The position numbers and the translations under genes were made by a program. Of a stretch of 64,000 bases of DNA, positions 1 to 7,458 are shown piece after piece. This DNA is from Cytobacillus firmus (GTDB taxonomy: Bacteria; Bacillota; Bacilli; Bacillales; Cytobacillaceae). The stretch is from NCBI RefSeq assembly GCF_023657595.1, contig NZ_CP098323.1, positions 2,008,001 to 2,072,000 on the forward strand, read 5' to 3'. Positions within the stretch are counted from its first letter, which is position 1. Each line of letters starts with the position of its first letter. Below the pieces are notes generated by a model that was not told the DNA's origin, did no database searches, and saw only the letters and a list, made by a program, of their open reading frames with translations.

Positions 1-259
1 TACTCTGGATCCATTAACACCTGTACACTCCTTAAATAGTACGAGATTATATATGGTTTTAAAACTGGCTGAGATCATTGCGGAAATTATTTCACGGGTA
101 GCGGCTAATGATCGGACTTCCAGAGGGGAGATAGAACAAATAAATGTGCCGTAAACATTGTATAAGAACTCTTGGTAAATCAGCCAAAAAATTGCTGTTA
201 CCCTGACAGGTAAGTTATAATGGGCAGTAAGGTTACTAAAGGGAGAAAGAGGGAAAGGG
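1..259. other. Upstream non-coding stretch with gntR promoter
   Basis: No gene can be supported here. A plausible sigma-A promoter lies at 192-221 (TTGCTG, 18-base spacer, TATAAT) and serves the GntR gene at 260. Its spacer contains an inverted pair TTACC-N6-GGTAA (about 198-213), which could be an autoregulatory site. A half-match to the GTATAC operator family, ATTGTATAAG, starts at about 158. The edge of the window cuts off whatever lies further upstream. Confidence 0.5.
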
Positions 260-934
260 ATGGTTAACAATTGGACAGAAGATAATCTGATCTCAATACG
301 TGAGAGGGTTTATCTGCATATTAAGGATCTTATTTTAGACGGGGAATTCAAAGCGGGAGACCGGCTTGTGGAACGGGAACTTGCTGAACGGTTAAATATC
401 AGCAGGACGCCAATTCGCGAAGCGCTGTTCCGCCTGGAATCACAAGGGTTTGTAAAGACAGTTCCAAGAAAAGGCGTAATCGTTGCCGATATTTCTGAAA
501 AGGAAATTATTGAAGTGTTTACCATTTTATCATCCCTTGAAGTATTGGCTGCAAAATTGGCCGTCCAAAAGCTGGATGATGAAATGAAAAACAAGTTCAC
601 AGGCAGCATAAAGAAGGTACAGGAGTTTCTGAACAATCCTGAAGAGGATGCTGCTGAATTACATAGGGAGCTCAATCATCTCCTATATAGCTCCGCCAAA
701 AATGTGAAGCTTTATGAGATGCTGAGCGGATTGTCCGATTACATTCGAGCATTTGCCAAAATCGGGCATAAAAATCCCGGCAGGGCAAAGCAGTCCATGG
801 AGGAGCATTTAAAAATCATGGAAGCCATCGTTAATAAAGAGATGGAAATGGCTGAGTATCTGACCAAAATACATATTGAGAATTCAAAAAAAGCATATAT
901 TGAAGCGGTTCAGCAGAATGAAGACAAAAATTAA
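260..934 (+). CDS. GntR-family (FCD subfamily) transcriptional regulator 1
   Basis: This is a 224-residue DNA-binding regulator. The N-terminal winged helix-turn-helix (about residues 10-75) carries the GntR recognition segment RTPIREALFRLESQGFVKTV, and an alpha-helical FCD effector domain follows (about 85-215). The length is normal for the FadR/VanR type, which usually represses catabolic operons until a small organic acid binds. The ATG at 260 follows a GGGAAAGGG site. The recognition region is identical to that of the second GntR at 12887, so both should bind the same operator, the GTATAC palindrome repeated through 1.8-13.6 kb. The ligand is unknown. Confidence 0.93.
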   Translation: MVNNWTEDNLISIRERVYLHIKDLILDGEFKAGDRLVERELAERLNISRTPIREALFRLESQGFVKTVPRKGVIVADISEKEIIEVFTILSSLEVLAAKLAVQKLDDEMKNKFTGSIKKVQEFLNNPEEDAAELHRELNHLLYSSAKNVKLYEMLSGLSDYIRAFAKIGHKNPGRAKQSMEEHLKIMEAIVNKEMEMAEYLTKIHIENSKKAYIEAVQQNEDKN

Positions 935-960
935 GAAAGAGCCTCAGCTCTTTCTTAATT
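929..960. terminator. Bidirectional terminator between gntR1 and nadX
   Basis: A perfect 14-bp inverted repeat (AATTAAGAAAGAGC with loop CTCA) overlaps the stop codon of the GntR gene. It is followed by T-rich sequence and lies just before the end of the convergent aspartate dehydrogenase gene, so it can serve both strands. Confidence 0.85.
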
Positions 961-964
961 TTTA

Positions 965-1771
965 TTAAATGCCAATCACGAATGGCGAAGTTAAATTATT
1001 TAAAACCTTAGCCACACTCATGGCGACAATTGGACTGGATTTTGGATTTTCCTCATAAGGAACATTCGAAACGGATATCTCTACTTCGCCAAAATAACCC
1101 TTAGCCTTGATGGTATGTGTGTTTGATTGGATAGTCGGATCGGCATACACCTTCACCTTTGTATTTTCAAAGCCAATCCCTGCAAGGCTAAGGGCTGCTG
1201 AAACATTCACGCTCTGCGGAAACAGCCTGGATGACTCCCGTGCATTCCCTTCATAAATACAAAATGGCTCAGTCAGCATATTCAGATCCACTTTTTCTTC
1301 CGCAAACGTGCCTTTCCAGCTGCGCGGATGCTTTCTTGTAATTAAGGTAATATCTTCAATCTCACCCAATGCTCCCGCTGCAATCCGGTCCAGGCCGGCT
1401 ATTGCTGCAGAGGGAACAAAGATCTGCCGGTCATGCTGCTTGGCCGCAGCCTGCAGTTTTTCATAAAAACCGGTGTCTCCTAATGCTCCAACAGAAAGCA
1501 CCACAAGATGGCTTCCATTTGCCAGCACTTTCTCCCCGAACATATGCAATGCCTGATGACCTGCTGATTCTATGATAATATCTAAATCTCCATTAAAAAA
1601 TTCGTCTTCATCTGATGTAAGGGTAAATGCTTGTTTATCAGCATGCTCTGAACTTTTAGTGCTTCTAACAAGCACAGACTTTAACTCCACGTTGCCGGCA
1701 TGGCCGGCTTCTATTAATTCCGCTATGGTTTTCCCCAGCGTTCCATAGCCGATAATTCCAGCTTTAAACAT
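965..1771 (-). CDS. nadX: L-aspartate dehydrogenase (NadX / DUF108 family)
   Basis: The protein of about 268 residues begins with a Rossmann dinucleotide motif (GIIGYGTLGKTIAEL) and has the NadX-family core around SVGALGD and the C-terminal segment ENPKSSPIVAMSV. Family members interconvert aspartate and iminoaspartate/oxaloacetate plus ammonia with NAD(P). The open frame extends to a GTG at 1780, but that codon overlaps the ribosome site AAGGAG, so the ATG at 1771 is the likely start. The gene is convergent with gntR1, and a GTATAC operator lies 45 bases upstream at 1816. In this setting it more likely handles a catabolic amino or imino acid than NAD biosynthesis, because no nadA or nadB is nearby. 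That role is inference. Confidence 0.85.
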   Translation of the reverse strand: MFKAGIIGYGTLGKTIAELIEAGHAGNVELKSVLVRSTKSSEHADKQAFTLTSDEDEFFNGDLDIIIESAGHQALHMFGEKVLANGSHLVVLSVGALGDTGFYEKLQAAAKQHDRQIFVPSAAIAGLDRIAAGALGEIEDITLITRKHPRSWKGTFAEEKVDLNMLTEPFCIYEGNARESSRLFPQSVNVSAALSLAGIGFENTKVKVYADPTIQSNTHTIKAKGYFGEVEISVSNVPYEENPKSSPIVAMSVAKVLNNLTSPFVIGI

Positions 1772-1815
1772 ATTTATCACTCCTTCTCGGGATCACCCTT
1801 AAAAAACCGCATAAA

Positions 1816-1832
1816 TTTGGTATACGATATAC
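1816..1832. promoter_or_regulatory. GntR operator upstream of nadX
   Basis: The sequence TTTGGTATACGATATAC contains the GTATAC core with a left TTG arm. It lies 45 bases upstream of the nadX ATG and matches the T-N-GT-N-AC-N-A pattern known for FCD-type GntR regulators. Confidence 0.65.
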
Positions 1833-2122
1833 TTTGTGCAATTTTATTCTAGATTTTAACTTAAAAACATTAATAGAGCAATAGATTTTATAGAAAATAT
1901 TAAAACATCTAAATTTTCAAAATTATTTGCACAATAGCTATTTTTAGTGTTATTATAGTATACAAGTTTAAAATAGTGTAAAGAGGAGGTGGTGGTGGTC
2001 TCAAGTTCTTGACGATGTTTGCACATCTAAAGAGCATAAGAGATTGGTATAGCATGAAGAGAGCGGTGCACCAGCAGATAACCAAGTCATCCATGAAAAG
2101 CGCTTTTTTGTTTTTTGATGAA

Positions 2123-2143
2123 TTTGGTATACAATCCACCAAA
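2123..2143. promoter_or_regulatory. GntR operator upstream of the permease
   Basis: TTTGGTATACAAT followed by CCACCAAA gives a long imperfect dyad with the GTATAC core. It lies 158 bases before the permease at 2301. Confidence 0.65.
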
Positions 2144-2300
2144 TGCTGTATTCTTTTTGGTAAAAGTTACAAGTCCTTCTAGTGAAGCAAAATGCCGGGG
2201 TATTACATAGTCAGCCATAGAAAAACAGAAAACCTTGCAATCTGTCTTTTGCAATATTTTATAGGGGTTATTATTTATAACGAAAAACGGAGGGGAATAT

Positions 2301-3746
2301 ATGGAGTTAACATTTGCTCATTGGGTCTATGCAATTGTTACTGTGTCTGTCATCGCCACGATGCTTTTTAGAAGAGGCGTTGTCTTGCCGGTTATCATCG
2401 GAACTTTCTTTGTGGCAGTCATTTATAAAGGCAGCCTGATCGCTGGCTTTCAGGCTGTGTTTAACGCTAATCTCCTCGCAGCAAAAGAGTTATTCAGTAT
2501 ATTCTTAATCATTTCTCTCATGATCGCGCTACTCAATTCACTGAAGGATTTGGGAGCTGACAAAAGGCTTATTGGTCCGATTGAGAAGGTTATGGTGAAT
2601 GGGCATATTTCTTATTTAGTTTTAATGGTAACAACGTATGTGATTTCTCTCTTTTTCTGGCCAACACCTGCTGTCCCGCTTATCTGTGCCCTGCTTGTAC
2701 CCGCAGCAGTCAGAGCTGGGCTGCCTGTAATGACAGCAGCCATGGTTATTGTCATTGCCGGTCAGGGTATGGCGCTTTCCTCTGACTATATCATGCAGGT
2801 AGCACCGATGCTCAGTGCCAAAGCAGCTGGAATTGATAAGGCCCTGGTTGCGGATAAGACACTGGTTCTTTCCGTCATTACAGGTGTACTTGCATTGACC
2901 TATGTTTATGTGGCGCATAGAAAATCAATCGTGAAAAATGGGAACCATGACTCCTCGTTAAACCCTGAAGATGCTGCCTTTTTTGGTGTAGCGAATGAGC
3001 TTGCTGCTACGGCTGAAGAAAGTGCTGAAATCATTCAGAGAAAAAATACATGGGGCAAGGTTTTTGCTGTATTAGTGCCTTTATCGATGCTGGGTGTTAT
3101 GATTTATATGTTTTCAACCAAATTAACAGGCGGGTCAGGCTTTGAAGGAACAGATGGAGCTGCTTTTATTGGCGGTGTTGCGACTCTTTTATTGGTGCTT
3201 GCCACAGTGGCATTTAATCGCATCCATGCTTTAGATAAGATAAGCGAGCATTTAACGGAAGGCTTCGTGTTTGCCTTCAGGGCGATGGCTCCGGTTATTC
3301 CAATAGCAGGATTCTTCTTTATGGGAAGCTCAGACTTTACCGGCACCATTTTATCATTAGATGAAAGCGCTGCCAAACCTGCTTTTTTATTTGATATGAT
3401 ACAGGCAGGCCAGGCTTATATTCCTGAAAATGCGTTTATTGCTGGATTTGGCCTCTTAATTGTTGGTCTGATCACCGGCTTAGATGGCTCCGGTTTTTCC
3501 GGGCTGCCGTTAACAGGTGCCTTATCAGGTGCATTAGCAAGTGGAAGCCATATTGACCCTTCCACATTAGCAGCCATCGGACAAATGGGTGCCATCTGGG
3601 GTGGAGGAACGATTGTTGCCTGGTCTTCGCTTGTTGCAGTAGCAGGATTCCTGCAGATTTCACCGCTGGAGCTGGCCAGGAAAAACTTTATTCCAGTCGT
3701 CTCCAGTTTATTTATCGCAACCTTAATTGCCATATTAATCTGGTAA
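2301..3746 (+). CDS. Multi-pass permease, ion-transporter/GntP-like
   Basis: This 481-residue, very hydrophobic protein has about 12 predicted membrane segments and glycine-rich re-entrant stretches near the C-terminus (GLDGSGFSGLPL, GQMGAIWGGGT). The two-repeat layout with a polar central loop (about residues 215-250) resembles ion-transporter superfamily carriers such as GntP or DctM for organic acids, but I do not recognise the exact family. The ATG follows GGAGGGG. It is preceded by GTATAC operators and followed after 91 bases by a dehydrogenase gene. It probably imports the substrate of the surrounding catabolic regulon, which is inferred from context. Confidence 0.8.
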   Translation: MELTFAHWVYAIVTVSVIATMLFRRGVVLPVIIGTFFVAVIYKGSLIAGFQAVFNANLLAAKELFSIFLIISLMIALLNSLKDLGADKRLIGPIEKVMVNGHISYLVLMVTTYVISLFFWPTPAVPLICALLVPAAVRAGLPVMTAAMVIVIAGQGMALSSDYIMQVAPMLSAKAAGIDKALVADKTLVLSVITGVLALTYVYVAHRKSIVKNGNHDSSLNPEDAAFFGVANELAATAEESAEIIQRKNTWGKVFAVLVPLSMLGVMIYMFSTKLTGGSGFEGTDGAAFIGGVATLLLVLATVAFNRIHALDKISEHLTEGFVFAFRAMAPVIPIAGFFFMGSSDFTGTILSLDESAAKPAFLFDMIQAGQAYIPENAFIAGFGLLIVGLITGLDGSGFSGLPLTGALSGALASGSHIDPSTLAAIGQMGAIWGGGTIVAWSSLVAVAGFLQISPLELARKNFIPVVSSLFIATLIAILIW

Positions 3747-3767
3747 AATAGTAAGCTTGAAATAAAG

Positions 3768-3818
3768 AAGGCTATCCTGCAAAGTTAGTATAAACTAACT
3801 TAGGGGGTAGTCTTTTTT
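3768..3818 (+). terminator. Two-part stem terminator after the permease
   Basis: An outer 10-bp stem (AAGGCTATCC with GGGTAGTCTT, some G-U pairs) encloses an inner perfect 8-bp stem (AAGTTAGT / ACTAACTT) and ends in a T run at 3813-3818. It lies between the permease and the dehydrogenase, so it may attenuate read-through. Confidence 0.75.
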
Positions 3819-3837
3819 ATAAGAGAGGAGTGAGGAT

Positions 3838-4518
3838 TTGAAAATTGGATTAGCAGGTATAGGGAAATTAGGTTCAGCGATGATGACTCACTGGAATAAA
3901 TCAAATCTTCCAATTGGTATTTTTCATCCTGACAGCTCAAAGGCAGAACAATTTGCTGAAAGGTATCCTAACGCACATCCTTTAACTGATAACGAAATGA
4001 GACATATGGATATTATCCTGCTCGCATTGCCGGCTGGAAAAGTGATTTCTTTTATGGATAGCATAATTCCAGAGAATTCTTCGATTGTCTTCATTAATAT
4101 GGCGACCGCTCTTCCAACGAAAAAGATTAAAGAAAGGTTCCCTTCCTGTAAGGTGTGTGGGTTGAAATACATGGGGCATTCAAGAGACTTAATGGAGAAT
4201 GGAAAGGGATTATTTATTACTGAGGACCAACTCCCTGCTCCCATACAGGACCTGTTTAGACCAGTGGGGGAAATCATAAAAGACAGCGAAGAGAGAGTAG
4301 CAGAAATAAATAAACTGGCAACCTATTATGCTGTGAAAACGGCTGTTGAAATTGAGAATGATTTGACAGGCAAAGGATACGACCCAGCTTACATTAAAAG
4401 AGGTCTTACTTCCCTTGCACCGGAAGTCATTCGCTCTTACAGCGAAGGCACTTTGGGGCATTTTGCAAAAGAAATTGTGAAGGAAATACAGGAATCTATT
4501 AAAAAAGCTGCTGATTAA
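3838..4518 (+). CDS. NAD(P)-binding oxidoreductase, P5C-reductase/F420-reductase-like fold
   Basis: The 226-residue protein starts at a TTG after AGAGGAGTGAGG. It opens with a Rossmann motif (GLAGIGKLGSAMM) and the DIILLALPAGKV segment typical of the NADP-oxidoreductase coenzyme-F420/pyrroline-5-carboxylate-reductase-like clan. The C-terminal half is helical, and no specific substrate signature is visible. It is shorter than 6-phosphogluconate or hydroxyisobutyrate dehydrogenases, which suggests an imino-acid or small-acid reductase. It follows the permease in the same direction, beyond a terminator that may be leaky. The function within the regulon is inferred only from position. Confidence 0.75.
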   Translation: MKIGLAGIGKLGSAMMTHWNKSNLPIGIFHPDSSKAEQFAERYPNAHPLTDNEMRHMDIILLALPAGKVISFMDSIIPENSSIVFINMATALPTKKIKERFPSCKVCGLKYMGHSRDLMENGKGLFITEDQLPAPIQDLFRPVGEIIKDSEERVAEINKLATYYAVKTAVEIENDLTGKGYDPAYIKRGLTSLAPEVIRSYSEGTLGHFAKEIVKEIQESIKKAAD

Positions 4519-4533
4519 TTTTCAGCAGCTTTT
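4503..4533. terminator. Convergent terminator
   Basis: A perfect 12-bp stem AAAAGCTGCTGA / TCAGCAGCTTTT spans the end of the dehydrogenase gene and lies just before the end of the convergent permease, so it serves both genes. Confidence 0.85.
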
Positions 4534-4537
4534 CCTA

Positions 4538-5920
4538 TTAGAGCAATCTTTCCAGCATAAACAAATAGAACATTACGCAGGCAACATAAACTGCCGCAAA
4601 GGGAAGATTCCAGCTCGAAACTTTATAGGAATCGACTTTGATAATGTTAGACATGAGACCAAGAGTGGCATTATATGGGCCTACTAAGAAGGCGGAAACT
4701 GCGCCGGAAAGCATTGCGACTGTCAGAATATGAGGAGAAATACCGATGGCTTCCGGGTTTACTCCTTCAATCATCAAAGCCAGGGAAACGGCTGGATGGA
4801 GGCCCAGAAAGGCCAGCCCTAAAGGAATCAAAGGAAGTATGATCAGGAATATCTCGACTCCTGCCACACTTATAAAAGCTGCAATCCAGTCAAAAAGGAT
4901 TTCATTTGCCTTCGAAATATTAATCGCTGAGATAAAAAAGCCTGTTGATAAAAAGATAAAAAATTGATCCTTCATGCTCATCGCGAAGGAATTGAAATGG
5001 TCAGACAGCTGATGGCCAAATTCTTTTCCTTTACGTAAAAAAAGGGACCAGCTGAAAGCAAATGGAATGACGATCAGCGATACAAGAATTAAGAATGGCA
5101 ACGAAACTTGTGTCTCTGCAAAGGATACGAGGACATTAAATATTGCGATTGCCACCAGGATCTGAAAAACTCTGCCCGGACGACTGTCATTGGTCACTTC
5201 CAGGGCTGCAGCTGTTTCATGCACAGATTCATCTGTAGAGTGAGGGAGTTTCATTGGCTGGGACTGACGGGATCCAATAAACCAATCCATTGCTAATCCT
5301 AATATGCTCAGCGGAATGACATAAGGGAGGATGGATCCCCAGCTGACCCCCGTCATCGTTATCACAATCCCCACAATAGGCGTTACAGGCGCCCAAATTA
5401 AAGGCATTGCAAACCCTCTGGAAATAGCCCTGCTCATGAACCGCTCTTTATTCCTTACCGGAAAGCTCCCCAGAGCCGGCCTGATAGAATAATAAGTCAT
5501 GGGCAGGGTGGCAAGATTCATGAAAATGCTGAAGAAGTAAGAGATTCCAGAAGTCATCATATACAAATGACCAGATGTTTTTACACGTTTTTGAATGATG
5601 GCCTGGATGCCTTCCCCGTATCGTCCCAGTTTAACAGGAATCCCCAAAATGGGTATTAAAGTAAACATGGTAAGCAAATCAAGCATTGGTCCAAAAGCAA
5701 AAATATACTGCTGCCACTCAGAGCTGCTTGTCCATAGCAGGAATGCACCTAAAGTCAGGAAAACGCCCCCGAGAATCTGTACAAATTTCTTCGTAAGCCG
5801 GAATGTCAAAACGACGATGAAAAAACACAAGATAGAAAGGAGAGAATCAATATTCCACTGCGGAAGCAAGGTGGACAGCAAATATAAAGCAATCACTGTC
5901 AAAAATAAAACTCTTAGCAT
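4538..5920 (-). CDS. Multi-pass permease (unclassified, organic-ion transporter-like)
   Basis: This is a membrane protein of about 460 residues with 11-12 hydrophobic segments. Recognisable stretches include MPLIWAPVTPIVGIVITMTG and an alanine/glycine-rich SGAVSAFLVGPYNATLG near the end, typical of anion permeases with two inverted repeats. The open frame extends to an ATG at 5935, but the sequence GAGGGTGG inside it is an obvious ribosome site for the ATG at 5920. A GTATAC operator sits at 5956-5968, immediately upstream. A second permease in the same regulon suggests transport of a second substrate or export of an intermediate. The exact family is not recognised. Confidence 0.78.
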   Translation of the reverse strand: MLRVLFLTVIALYLLSTLLPQWNIDSLLSILCFFIVVLTFRLTKKFVQILGGVFLTLGAFLLWTSSSEWQQYIFAFGPMLDLLTMFTLIPILGIPVKLGRYGEGIQAIIQKRVKTSGHLYMMTSGISYFFSIFMNLATLPMTYYSIRPALGSFPVRNKERFMSRAISRGFAMPLIWAPVTPIVGIVITMTGVSWGSILPYVIPLSILGLAMDWFIGSRQSQPMKLPHSTDESVHETAAALEVTNDSRPGRVFQILVAIAIFNVLVSFAETQVSLPFLILVSLIVIPFAFSWSLFLRKGKEFGHQLSDHFNSFAMSMKDQFFIFLSTGFFISAINISKANEILFDWIAAFISVAGVEIFLIILPLIPLGLAFLGLHPAVSLALMIEGVNPEAIGISPHILTVAMLSGAVSAFLVGPYNATLGLMSNIIKVDSYKVSSWNLPFAAVYVACVMFYLFMLERLL

Positions 5921-5955
5921 ATCAGCCACCCTCATTTAATTGAATTTCAACATAA

Positions 5956-5968
5956 ATTGTATACCAAA
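5956..5968. promoter_or_regulatory. GntR operator, left arm of the divergent region
   Basis: ATTGTATACCAAA lies 36 bases upstream of the likely ATG of the leftward permease. Together with the site at 6027 it flanks the divergent promoters. Confidence 0.7.
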
Positions 5969-6026
5969 ATCCCAATTTTTATATAATTGTTCAAAAATCA
6001 GTCACAAATATTCTTATATTTTGGTA

Positions 6027-6072
6027 TTTGGTATACAATTGTATTGTAAATCTTAAAAATTCATCTTATAAT
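6027..6072 (+). promoter_or_regulatory. GntR operator plus sigma-A promoter for the 28-aa gene
   Basis: The operator TTTGGTATACAATT (6027-6040) sits just upstream of a clear promoter, TTGTAA at 6044-6049 and TATAAT at 6067-6072 with a 17-base spacer. Transcription would start near 6080 and run into the microprotein gene at 6111. Confidence 0.7.
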
Positions 6073-6110
6073 AATGATAACAGGTAAGAGAAAAAAAGGA
6101 GGCTGCCCCG

Positions 6111-6197
6111 ATGTTCCATTTTCTTTTTGGATCCAAATATGCAATTGAGAAAACTGAAAGAAAATTAGCCCGTTTAAGAAGAACATTAAAATTCTAG
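6111..6197 (+). CDS. 28-residue basic microprotein
   Basis: A short gene encodes MFHFLFGSKYAIEK followed by TERKLARLRRTLKF. It has every element of an expressed gene: a 17-spaced TTGTAA/TATAAT promoter, the ribosome site AAAGGAGG ending 8 bases before the ATG, and a terminator hairpin 5 bases after the stop. The peptide has an aromatic, hydrophobic N-terminus and a strongly basic, probably helical C-terminus. That could mean membrane-surface or nucleic-acid binding, but no family is recognised. The adjoining GTATAC operator places it in the same regulon as the neighbouring permeases. No function is assigned. Confidence 0.65.
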   Translation: MFHFLFGSKYAIEKTERKLARLRRTLKF

Positions 6198-6201
6198 TTA
6201 T

Positions 6202-6230
6202 GCCGCCATCCTTTGGCGGTTTTTTCTTTT
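6202..6230 (+). terminator. Terminator of the 28-aa gene
   Basis: CCGCC-ATCCTTT-GGCGG followed by TTTTTTCTTTT, right after the stop codon. Confidence 0.85.
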
Positions 6231-6254
6231 ATAAAATTATTATTTGTGAACAGC

Positions 6255-6290
6255 AAACCCGGAAGAAGAGCGGCTTCTCCCGGGTTTTAA
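6255..6290. terminator. Additional strong hairpin
   Basis: AAACCCGG and CCGGGTTT enclose AGAAG/CTTCT, giving a long imperfect stem with TTTT on the right. No gene ends directly before it on the plus strand, so it may mark the border of the repeat element that follows. Confidence 0.55.
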
Positions 6291-6310
6291 GAAGTTTTTA
6301 TCGCAGACTA

Positions 6311-6573
6311 ACGGCCAGTAAGACCCCCACATCAAGACTCAGATGAATCAAGGGAGGATAAGTGGGGGTCAAACTGCCCGTAAAGGCCCGAAAAGAAGAA
6401 CAAAGACTAAAAACGCCACATCCTCCCAAAAGCTGCCGCTTTCGGTCGTGCGATGTATCGCTGCCGTAGCTTTCCTTGTCCTGTGGCAACGTCTTTGTGA
6501 CCCACTTCCTCCCAAAAGCTGTCGCATTTGGTCGTGCGATGCTCATGCTGACGAAGCCTTTCTTGTCCTGTGG
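6311..6573. repeat. Non-coding repeat element with internal direct and inverted repeats
   Basis: GC-richer than its surroundings and not coding. It contains an inverted repeat (6311-6330 and 6362-6380, perfect over GACCCCCAC/GTGGGGGTC) and two direct copies of a roughly 70-base unit at 6417-6486 and 6503-6573. Both copies share CTCCCAAAAGCTG, GGTCGTGCGATG and CTTGTCCTGTGG. The 82-codon frame on the minus strand here is only a by-product. I recall similar sequence scattered through Bacillaceae genomes, but I cannot confirm that here. Confidence 0.6.
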
Positions 6574-6585
6574 GCCTCAACTAAC

Positions 6586-6618
6586 AATCAGCAGGGAGAA
6601 AAGCACTCCCCACTGATT
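6586..6618 (-). terminator. Hairpin after the 111-aa gene
   Basis: AATCAG/CTGATT outer arms with AGGGAG/CTCCCC inner arms form an imperfect stem just beyond the stop of the leftward gene. The T content after it on that strand is modest. Confidence 0.55.
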
Positions 6619-6629
6619 GAAGTTTCACT

Positions 6630-6965
6630 TTATACTGCTACTTCATCAGATTTAACCAGCTTCGAGTGAATGGAGTCTTCACTATTGCCGGATGCCTTTA
6701 CAATCTCATCCAATTCTTCTCTGGCAGCTTCCAGCGTTTCAAAACGTTCAAAAAATTTAACACCGATATGATTTACATACTCTTTTCCTTCAAATTCTTC
6801 AAACAATTGGATTTTCATATTCTCATCCAAAACTTCTGCAATTGTGTACTTTGCCTTCAGTTTATCGAAAAAATAGAAATGATACGTCTCAACCGGCTTC
6901 AGTCCCTCGTTTTCAAGAATGGTCTGGAAAGTATCTTTATTCGTTAATACAATATATTTACCCAA
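6630..6965 (-). CDS. Conserved hypothetical 111-aa protein
   Basis: A small, acidic, soluble protein without cysteines. It starts at a TTG after AAAGGAGTG, and no membrane segment or signal peptide is visible. The pattern KYIVLTNKDTFQTILENEG followed by aromatic beta-type stretches (YHFYFFDKLKAKYTI) suggests a compact alpha/beta fold. I do not recognise a named family. A GTATAC site lies 86 bases upstream (7051-7064), so it may belong to the GntR regulon although its role is unknown. Confidence 0.7.
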   Translation of the reverse strand: MGKYIVLTNKDTFQTILENEGLKPVETYHFYFFDKLKAKYTIAEVLDENMKIQLFEEFEGKEYVNHIGVKFFERFETLEAAREELDEIVKASGNSEDSIHSKLVKSDEVAV

Positions 6966-7050
6966 TTAAAACACTCCTTTTTTTATTTTGATATTTTCAG
7001 TGTTTTTCAATATGTAATTAGGCAGCATACCTCCCTTTTTTTGTTGGAAC

Positions 7051-7064
7051 ATTGTATACCAATA
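7051..7064. promoter_or_regulatory. GntR operator upstream of the 111-aa gene
   Basis: ATTGTATACCAATA matches the regulon consensus and lies 86 bases upstream of the leftward TTG start. Confidence 0.6.
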
Positions 7065-7188
7065 ACTTTAAATGTATTTTATACTAAATTTTCGAAAAAT
7101 TCAATTGTATATTCTAAATTTTTTAATAATTCGGTAAAAGTTCCGTTTGATTATGTTAAGCAGCTTATGAATGGCAGCTCCTATGGCC

Positions 7189-7286
7189 GATTAACGACGA
7201 AAATATGTGAGCCAAGTTAAAAATGGTTGTTAATCCTCCTTAATAACGCCGATAATAAGCGAGCGCAACCTAAAATGGGAGTTATT
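7189..7286. repeat. Two tandem stem-loop repeat units
   Basis: Unit 1 is closed by GATTAAC (7189-7195) and GTTAATC (7229-7235). Unit 2 is closed by AATAAC (7242-7247) and GTTATT (7281-7286). Both carry a GCCGAT element near the left arm and a TAAAATGG-like element before the right arm, so they look like diverged copies of one palindromic repeat. Confidence 0.5.
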
Positions 7287-7401
7287 CCTTCCTATATCAT
7301 CTACAAACCTTCATACTGTATAAAAAAACAGCAAGTGTTCCATCTCCAGGATCATTTCCAACAAAAAAATAAAAAACCAGTTTGCCAATCTTACAGAAAG
7401 G

Positions 7402-7409
7402 TTGTATAC
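7402..7409. promoter_or_regulatory. Probable GntR operator core upstream of ferredoxin 1
   Basis: TTGTATAC lies 50 bases before the ferredoxin ATG. Its right arm (TTTG) departs from the consensus, so it is weaker than the other sites. Confidence 0.45.
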
Positions 7410-7458
7410 TTTGAAAAAAGTATCTAAATTTTTAGAATAAACTGAAAGGGGTAATGAT

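Larger units (their letters stand above)
1781..2300. promoter_or_regulatory. Intergenic control region with three GTATAC operators
   Basis: This 520-base gene-poor stretch separates divergent nadX and the permease at 2301. GTATAC sites lie at 1816-1832, 1957-1966 and 2123-2143, the last reading TTTGGTATACAAT followed by ACCAAA. A promoter-like pair (TTGCAC at 1927, TATTAT at 1951, 18-base spacer) sits directly against the middle operator and points right, toward a strong ribosome-site-like GAGGAGGTGG at 1983. A 55-codon frame opens at ATG 2015, but its ribosome site is badly spaced, so I do not call it a gene. A short T-rich stretch near 2096-2117 could end a leader transcript. Confidence 0.6.
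6966..7458. other. Intergenic region with two operators and tandem hairpins
   Basis: This gene-poor stretch lies between the leftward 111-aa gene and the first ferredoxin. It holds GTATAC-type operators at 7051-7064 and around 7402-7409, and two successive stem-loop units at 7189-7235 and 7242-7286. A 66-codon frame at 7227 has no ribosome site and overlaps the hairpins, so it is not called. Confidence 0.5.

Noticed and set aside
2015-2179. 55-codon frame from ATG 2015
   Set aside because: The strong GAGGAGG is too far upstream, the frame runs through the permease operator, and nothing recognisable is encoded.
6298-6546. 82-codon minus-strand frame (and a 108-codon plus-strand frame) across the repeat element
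   Set aside because: Both cover internal direct and inverted repeats, lack ribosome sites and show no protein-like composition; the DNA repeat explains them.
7227-7427. 66-codon frame upstream of ferredoxin 1
   Set aside because: No ribosome site and overlaps the tandem hairpin repeats and the operator.
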